Assembly: GCA_002798175.1 (NCBI GenBank)
Contig: NWQL01000002.1
Span: 126,799 to 190,798 of the forward strand
DNA: 64,000 bases
Source of the DNA: Lysobacteraceae bacterium NML91-0213
GTDB taxonomy: Bacteria > Pseudomonadota > Gammaproteobacteria > Xanthomonadales > Xanthomonadaceae
Reading direction: 5' to 3'
The translations under genes and the position numbers were made by a program. The notes beneath the pieces are model-generated. The model was not told the DNA's origin and searched no databases. It was given only the letters and a program-made list of their open reading frames with translations. The stretch's first letter is position 1. Every line of letters begins with the position of its first letter. Shown in pieces: positions 58,852 to 64,000 of the stretch.

Positions 58852-60753
58852 ATGACCACGGACACCCACAAGGAAACCCTGGGCTTCCAGACCGAGGTGA
58901 AGCAGCTGCTGCACCTGATGATCCACTCGCTGTACTCGAACAAGGAGATCTTCCTGCGCGAGCTGGTGTCGAACGCGGCCGATGCCGCCGACAAGCTGCG
59001 CTTCGAGGCCATCGGCCAGCCGGCACTGCTGGAGGAAGACCCCAACCTGCGCATCCGCATCGACTTCGACGCCGACGCACGCACGGTCACCATCGACGAC
59101 AACGGCATCGGCATGAGCCGCGACGAGGCGATCGCGCACCTCGGCACGATCGCGAAGTCCGGCACCGGCGACTTCCTCAAGGCGCTGTCGGGCGACCAGA
59201 AGAAGGATGCCAACCTGATCGGCCAGTTCGGCGTCGGTTTCTACAGCGCGTTCATCGTCGCCGACCGCGTCGACGTGTACAGCCGCCGCGCCGGCCTGCC
59301 GGCATCGGAAGGCGTGCACTGGTCGTCGGCCGGCGAAGGCGAGTTCGAGGTCGCCACCATCGACAAGCCCGAGCGCGGCACCCGCATCGTGCTGCACCTG
59401 AAGGAAGGCGAGGACAGCTTCGCCAACGGCTGGACGCTGCGCGGAATCGTCAAGAAGTACTCCGACCACATCGGCCTGCCGATCGAGATGCGCGTCGAGC
59501 ACAACGGCGACGACAAGCCTGCCGATGCGCCGGCGTGGGAGGCGGTCAACCAGGCCAGCGCACTGTGGACCCGGCCCAAGACCGAGCTCAAGGACGACGA
59601 CTACCAGGCGTTCTACAAGCACATCGCCCACGACTTCAGCGACCCGCTGGCATGGAGCCACAACAGGGTCGAGGGCAAGCTGGAATACACCTCGCTGCTG
59701 TACCTGCCCGGCCGCGCGCCGTTCGACCTCTACCACCGCGATGGCGCCAAGGGCCTGAAGCTCTACGTGCAGCGCGTCTTCATCATGGACCAGGCCGAGC
59801 AGTTCCTGCCGATGTACCTGCGCTTCGTGCGCGGCGTGGTGGATTCGACCGACCTCTCGCTCAACGTGTCGCGCGAGATCCTGCAATCCGGCCCGGTGAT
59901 CGACTCGATGAAGTCGGCGCTGACCAGGCGCAGCCTCGACATGCTGGAGAAGCTGGCCAAGGACAAGCCCGAGGCCTACCGCACGTTCTGGCGCGAGTTC
60001 GGCCAGGTGCTGAAGGAAGGCCCGGCCGAGGACTTCTCCAACCGCGAGAAGATCGCCGGCCTGCTGCGCTTCGCTTCCACCCATGACTCCAGTGGCGAGC
60101 AGTCGGTGGCGCTGGCGGATTACGTGGCGCGAATGAAGGACGGCCAGGACCGCATCTACTACCTCACCGGCGAGACCCACGCCCAGGTCAAGGACAGTCC
60201 GCACCTGGAGGTGTTCCGCAAGAAGGGCATCGAGGTGCTGCTGCTGACCGACCGCATCGACGAGTGGCTGATGGGCTACCTCACCGAGTTCGACGGCAAG
60301 CGCTTCGCCGACGTCGCCCGCGGCGACCTCGATCTCGGCAAGCTTGCGACCGAGGAGGAGAAGCAGGCGCAGGAAGCCTCGACGAAGGCGAAGGAAGCGC
60401 TGGCCGGCCGCCTCAAGGCGATCCTCGGCGACGACGTGCAGGAAGTGCGCGTCTCGCATCGGCTGACCGACTCGCCGGCGATCCTTGCGTTGACCGAAGG
60501 CGCGGTCAGCCCGCAGTTGCGGCAGTTGCTGGAAGCCAGCGGACAACAGGTGCCGGAGTCCAGGCCGGTGTTCGAGTTCAACCCCGAGCATCCGCTGATC
60601 GCCAAGCTCGACGCCGAACAGGATCCGCAGCGCTTCAGCGACCTGTCCCGCGTGCTGTTCGACCAGGCCGCGCTCGCGGCCGGCGACGGCATCAAGGACC
60701 CGGCCGGCTACGTGAAGCGGCTCAACAAGCTGCTGCTGGAACTGGCGGGCTGA
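58852..60753 (+). CDS. htpG: Chaperone HtpG (Hsp90)
   Basis: HtpG (633 aa) has the GHKL ATPase domain ([38 protein letters not shown]), the middle domain and C-terminal dimerisation domain. ATG at 58852. A palindromic element and REP-like repeat follow. It interrupts the rsmD-ftsY order. Confidence 0.97.
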   Translation: MTTDTHKETLGFQTEVKQLLHLMIHSLYSNKEIFLRELVSNAADAADKLRFEAIGQPALLEEDPNLRIRIDFDADARTVTIDDNGIGMSRDEAIAHLGTIAKSGTGDFLKALSGDQKKDANLIGQFGVGFYSAFIVADRVDVYSRRAGLPASEGVHWSSAGEGEFEVATIDKPERGTRIVLHLKEGEDSFANGWTLRGIVKKYSDHIGLPIEMRVEHNGDDKPADAPAWEAVNQASALWTRPKTELKDDDYQAFYKHIAHDFSDPLAWSHNRVEGKLEYTSLLYLPGRAPFDLYHRDGAKGLKLYVQRVFIMDQAEQFLPMYLRFVRGVVDSTDLSLNVSREILQSGPVIDSMKSALTRRSLDMLEKLAKDKPEAYRTFWREFGQVLKEGPAEDFSNREKIAGLLRFASTHDSSGEQSVALADYVARMKDGQDRIYYLTGETHAQVKDSPHLEVFRKKGIEVLLLTDRIDEWLMGYLTEFDGKRFADVARGDLDLGKLATEEEKQAQEASTKAKEALAGRLKAILGDDVQEVRVSHRLTDSPAILALTEGAVSPQLRQLLEASGQQVPESRPVFEFNPEHPLIAKLDAEQDPQRFSDLSRVLFDQAALAAGDGIKDPAGYVKRLNKLLLELAG

Positions 60754-60830
60754 CGCCCGGGCTCCCGTCGTAGCACGGGTCTCCCGCGGTCCCCGCCTGC
60801 GCCGGCATCGGGCGGCGGGCGCACGCCCAT

Positions 60831-60882
60831 CCCTCTCCCGCCCGCGGGAGAGGGTGCCGGAGGGCCGGTGAGGGGCCCACCG
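60831..60882. repeat. REP-like palindromic element downstream of htpG
   Basis: A perfect 10-bp stem CCCTCTCCCG, CCCG, CGGGAGAGGG (60831-60854), then a GGTGAGGGGC end. This pattern is characteristic of xanthomonad repeats and could end htpG transcription. The rest of the 229-nt spacer has no gene. Confidence 0.75.
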
Positions 60883-60982
60883 CGCGCGACGCCGTGGCCA
60901 TCGCGTTCCTTCCACCATGCACCTCTCCCCGGGCCTTCCCGGGCCCGGTGCTAGCATGTCGCCCCCCGTCGAGCCCCCACGC

Positions 60983-62470
60983 ATGGCCAGCTTCTTCCGC
61001 CGCAACAAGCCCGAGGACAGTCCGCAGCAGCCAAGGCGCGGATTCACCGCCGAGGAGCTCGCGGCCGCGTTTCCCAGTACTTCCCGCGAAGCCCCGGCAC
61101 CCGCCCGGGACGATCCGGCACTGCCGGCCGGCGCGCCGGAAACGTCCCCGTCCCCCGCGCCTTCGCCGGACGCGGGAACTGCAACGGTGGCGGAGGCGCC
61201 TGCGCCTGCCGCCGATCGCGCCGCCATCGAAGCTCCAGCCGCACCCGCACCCGCACCCGCGTCCGACGCCGGGTCGGCCGTCGTGCCGCGGCACGTCACC
61301 TCGACCACCCCGGCAGCGACGACACCTGCCACGACGCCGGCCACAGCAGCCCCGGCCGCATCCGCCAGCGTGGCGGGCGCCGTACCTGCCGTCGATGCAC
61401 CGCTGCCAGGCGCGGCGATGGCTGCGACCGTTCCGCCAGCACCGGTGCCTTCAGTCGACCCCTCGCGCACGGCCTCGCCGGATGCATTCATCGCCGCGAT
61501 GGCGTCGCGGCCGCTTCCCGCCCCGGCTGCCCCGGGCGCCGGCGGCTGGCGCGAGCGCCTGCGTGGCACCGGCTTCGCTCGCAGCCTCGGCAACGTGTTC
61601 TCGCGCAACCCGCGGCTGGACGACGACCTCCTCGACGAGATCGAGACCGCGCTACTGACCGCCGATGTCGGCGTGACCGCCAGCACCGCGCTGGTGGAAG
61701 GCATGCGCAAGCGCATGAAGGCACGCGAGTTCGCCGATGCCAACGCCCTGCTCGCGGCCCTGCGCAGGGAACTGGTGGCGATGCTCCAGCCGGTGGCGCG
61801 CCCGCTGGAAATCGATGCGGGTGCAAAGCCCTTCGTGATCCTCACCGTCGGCGTCAACGGCGTCGGCAAGACCACCACCATCGGCAAGCTGGCACACCGC
61901 TACAAGAGCGCCGGCCACAGCCTGATGCTGGCCGCCGGCGACACCTTCCGCGCCGCCGCTGTCGCCCAGCTGCAGGCCTGGGGCGACCGCAACGACGTGC
62001 AGGTCATCGCCCAGGGCCAGGAAGCGGACCCGGCCGCGGTCGCCTTCGACGCGCTGCAGGCCGCCCGGGCCCGCGGCACCGACGTGCTGATCGCCGATAC
62101 CGCCGGCCGGCTGCACACGCAGCAGGGCCTGATGGCCGAACTCGGCAAGATCCGCCGCGTGCTCGCCAAGGTCGACGCGGCGGCGCCGCACGAGGTGCTG
62201 ATGGTCGTCGACGGCACCACCGGCCAGAACGCGATCTCGCAGCTGCGGCAGTTCCACGCCGCGGTCAACGTCACCGGGCTGGTGGTGACCAAACTCGACG
62301 GCACCGCCAAGGGCGGCGTGGTGTTCGCGCTCGCGCGCGAGTTCGGTATTCCGATCCGCTATGCCGGCATCGGCGAGCGTCCCGAGGACCTGCGCGTGTT
62401 CGACGCCCAGGCCTTTGTCGACGCGTTGCTGCCGGCATCGCTGGGCAACGAAGGCACGGCCACGCAGTGA
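60983..62470 (+). CDS. ftsY: Signal recognition particle receptor FtsY
   Basis: FtsY (495 aa) guides ribosomes to the inner membrane. A long Ala/Pro-rich acidic-type linker (about 1-180) precedes the NG domain: P-loop GVNGVGKTTT, DTAGR, TKLDG and GTAKGGV. ATG at 60983. The next gene starts in a 4-nt overlap (GTGA). Confidence 0.96.
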   Translation: MASFFRRNKPEDSPQQPRRGFTAEELAAAFPSTSREAPAPARDDPALPAGAPETSPSPAPSPDAGTATVAEAPAPAADRAAIEAPAAPAPAPASDAGSAVVPRHVTSTTPAATTPATTPATAAPAASASVAGAVPAVDAPLPGAAMAATVPPAPVPSVDPSRTASPDAFIAAMASRPLPAPAAPGAGGWRERLRGTGFARSLGNVFSRNPRLDDDLLDEIETALLTADVGVTASTALVEGMRKRMKAREFADANALLAALRRELVAMLQPVARPLEIDAGAKPFVILTVGVNGVGKTTTIGKLAHRYKSAGHSLMLAAGDTFRAAAVAQLQAWGDRNDVQVIAQGQEADPAAVAFDALQAARARGTDVLIADTAGRLHTQQGLMAELGKIRRVLAKVDAAAPHEVLMVVDGTTGQNAISQLRQFHAAVNVTGLVVTKLDGTAKGGVVFALAREFGIPIRYAGIGERPEDLRVFDAQAFVDALLPASLGNEGTATQ

Positions 62471-63717
62471 GCCGCCGGCGCGCGGTCGCGCTGGTCGTGA
62501 TCGTGGCGCTGCTGCTGGTGGCGCTGGCCGCACTGCGCTGGGCCACGCGCGCCGAGACGGTCGGGCGCTTCCTGCTGGAAATGGCCGGCAGCGCCAGCGG
62601 GCTCGACATCGACGCGACGGGGTTCGCATACAGGCTGCGCGGCACCCCGGAAGTGGTGGCGCATGGCGTGGTCGCGCGGATACCGGGGAGCGACACTGCG
62701 TTGCTGCGCGCCGACCGCGTGCTGCTGGCGGTGCCCTGGTCCACGCTGCGCGCGCGGGGCGCCGTGCGGGACGTGCAGAGACTGGAGCTGGATGCACCGG
62801 TGCTTGACCTGCCGGCGTTGCAGCGCTGGTGGGCACAACGCCCGCCGGGCGAAGGTGCCGCGCCGGGCTTCGTCGATGGCATCGGCATCACCGGGGGCCG
62901 CCTCGAGGCCGATGGCTGGAAGCTGGAAGCACTGGATATCGAGCTGCCGGCGTTCGCCATGGATGCCCCGCTGCGGGCGCATGTGCGCGGGCGTTACGTG
63001 GCCGCTGCACTGCATGCGCGCTTCGACCTGCGCCTGTCGATGACACGCGCTGCCGCCCGGGCCGGCATCGGTATCGCAGGTACCGCAGCGCCCGCCATGC
63101 CCGGGTGGCAACTGCCTGCATGGCTTCGCCTGTCCGGCCGTCTCGACGCAGGCAGCGGGCGCATCGCCGTGCAGCGCGTCGCGCTGTCGTTGCGCGGCAA
63201 TCTTCGCCTTGACGGATCCAGCCACCCGCTGGTGGCCGGGCTTGCCGGCGAAATGCTGATCGCCGATGGCGGCCTGCGCATCGATCCGCTGGCGGTGACG
63301 CTGCGAGGCGAGGAGCTGCTGCCACGGTTGCGTGCCGGCGGCGGCCTGGTCCTGCGCAACGGGCTGTCACTGGCGCTGGATGGGCGCATCGCCGAATGGC
63401 CGGCCGCCTGGCCGCTGCTGCCGGCGCCGCTCGATCGCGCACAGGAGCCCACGCCTTTCGCCATCGGCTACGACGGGGCCCCTGACCTGTCTACGCCACT
63501 GGCCGTGCGCCTGTCCCGCGGCGATGCCCGCTTCGAGGGCCTGCTGCGCATCGACGCGATTGCCGGCTGGCTCGCGCAGCTCGACACCGGCACGCCGCTG
63601 CCGCCGGTGGCGGGTACCGTGCATGCACCGGTGCTGGAGATTCCCGGTGCGACCCTGCACGGCGTCGAGATCCGCATCGACGATCGACCCGGCGACGACG
63701 ACCGGATGCGGCCGTGA
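62467..63717 (+). CDS. AsmA-like membrane-anchored protein
   Basis: A 416-aa protein with one N-terminal membrane helix (about 6-26) and a beta-rich body with AsmA/DUF748-like repeats. GTG start, overlapping ftsY by 4 nt and mutY by 4 nt. The role is unknown; proteins with this fold act in envelope lipid transport. Confidence 0.65.
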   Translation: MSRRRAVALVVIVALLLVALAALRWATRAETVGRFLLEMAGSASGLDIDATGFAYRLRGTPEVVAHGVVARIPGSDTALLRADRVLLAVPWSTLRARGAVRDVQRLELDAPVLDLPALQRWWAQRPPGEGAAPGFVDGIGITGGRLEADGWKLEALDIELPAFAMDAPLRAHVRGRYVAAALHARFDLRLSMTRAAARAGIGIAGTAAPAMPGWQLPAWLRLSGRLDAGSGRIAVQRVALSLRGNLRLDGSSHPLVAGLAGEMLIADGGLRIDPLAVTLRGEELLPRLRAGGGLVLRNGLSLALDGRIAEWPAAWPLLPAPLDRAQEPTPFAIGYDGAPDLSTPLAVRLSRGDARFEGLLRIDAIAGWLAQLDTGTPLPPVAGTVHAPVLEIPGATLHGVEIRIDDRPGDDDRMRP

Positions 63718-64000
63718 GCGACGACGCGTTCGCCCCGCGCCTGCTGGCCTGGTTCGACCGCAGCGGCCGCCACGACCTGCCCTGGCAGCATCCGCGCACG
63801 CCGTACCGGGTATGGCTGTCGGAAATCATGCTGCAGCAGACCCAGGTCGCAGTGGTGGTGCCCTACTTCGAGCGCTTCGTCGCGGCACTGCCCGACGTGC
63901 GCGCGCTCGCGGCCGCTCCGCGCGACGACGTGCTCGCGCTGTGGTCCGGGCTTGGCTACTACGCACGCGCCCGCAACCTGCACGCGGCGGCGCGGCTCTG
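63714..64000 (+). CDS. mutY: Adenine DNA glycosylase MutY, N-terminal part
   Basis: The first 95 codons of MutY, which removes adenine opposite 8-oxoguanine. [19 protein letters not shown], with the catalytic Glu, and QQTQV followed by VPYFERF are diagnostic, and [13 protein letters not shown] is the start of the helix-hairpin-helix. The GTG overlaps the AsmA-like gene by 4 nt. It is cut by the window edge. Confidence 0.94.
   Translation, partial: MSDDAFAPRLLAWFDRSGRHDLPWQHPRTPYRVWLSEIMLQQTQVAVVVPYFERFVAALPDVRALAAAPRDDVLALWSGLGYYARARNLHAAARL

Overview
The window is a high-GC gammaproteobacterial chromosome segment, most likely from the Xanthomonadales (Lysobacter/Luteimonas/Xanthomonas relatives). 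I base this on protein character, a peroxiredoxin Q with the xanthomonad cysteine arrangement, a TonB receptor-phytase locus, xanthomonad-type REP-like repeats and a chromosomal integron. No database search was possible, so genus is not claimed.

Layout. 1-6403 (minus): maf-rng-yhdP-tldD, in the same order as in E. coli. 6523-7484: a SIMPL-domain protein and a small charged protein. 7624-13556 (minus): the leuS-lptE-holA-nadD-rsfS-rlmH block. 13666-20411: a membrane diguanylate cyclase, a DUF998 protein, thioredoxin/TPR CnoX, a hotdog protein, a Ser/Thr kinase fused to an FGE-like domain, and a DUF502 protein. 20493-23173: bamC-dapA divergent from gcvR-bcp, again the E. coli arrangement. 23274-26368: PIN-PhoH and a membrane-anchored glutamate-synthase-like protein. 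26445-30894 (minus): uvrC-pgsA-tRNA-Gly-tRNA-Cys-tRNA-Leu followed closely by a nucleotide-sugar dehydrogenase. 30911-40072 (minus): thioredoxin/NHL protein, LMW phosphatase, kdsB, lpxK, msbA, exbD, exbB and comEC, that is lipid A/KDO supply, lipid A flipping and DNA uptake.

40069-44220 is the accessory region: a chromosomal integron. An apparently intact integron integrase (R156, H287, R290, H313, Y322) overlaps the comEC start by 4 nt (ATGA), so the recombinase and the DNA-uptake channel look like one operon. On the other side lie an attI-like core and AT-richer cassettes: a zinc-ribbon membrane protein, an OLD-type ATPase/TOPRIM nuclease (candidate phage defence), a small membrane protein, then a decayed tail with attC remnants. 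The boundaries check themselves: the R'' box of each cassette is the reverse complement of that cassette's own 5' end.

44272-49921 returns to ordinary GC: a small membrane protein, a histidine-phosphatase lipoprotein, a family-6 uracil/hypoxanthine-DNA glycosylase, a secreted protein and a pirin. A TonB receptor, phytase-like lipoprotein and purple-acid-phosphatase-like enzyme (47322-52528, minus) form a phosphate-scavenging operon with a three-unit 11-bp Pho box upstream. 52639-64000 holds upp, a coaD-lipoprotein-ferredoxin-GGT-MBL-TMEM43 run, rsmD, htpG, and ftsY-AsmA-like-mutY joined by 4-nt overlaps.
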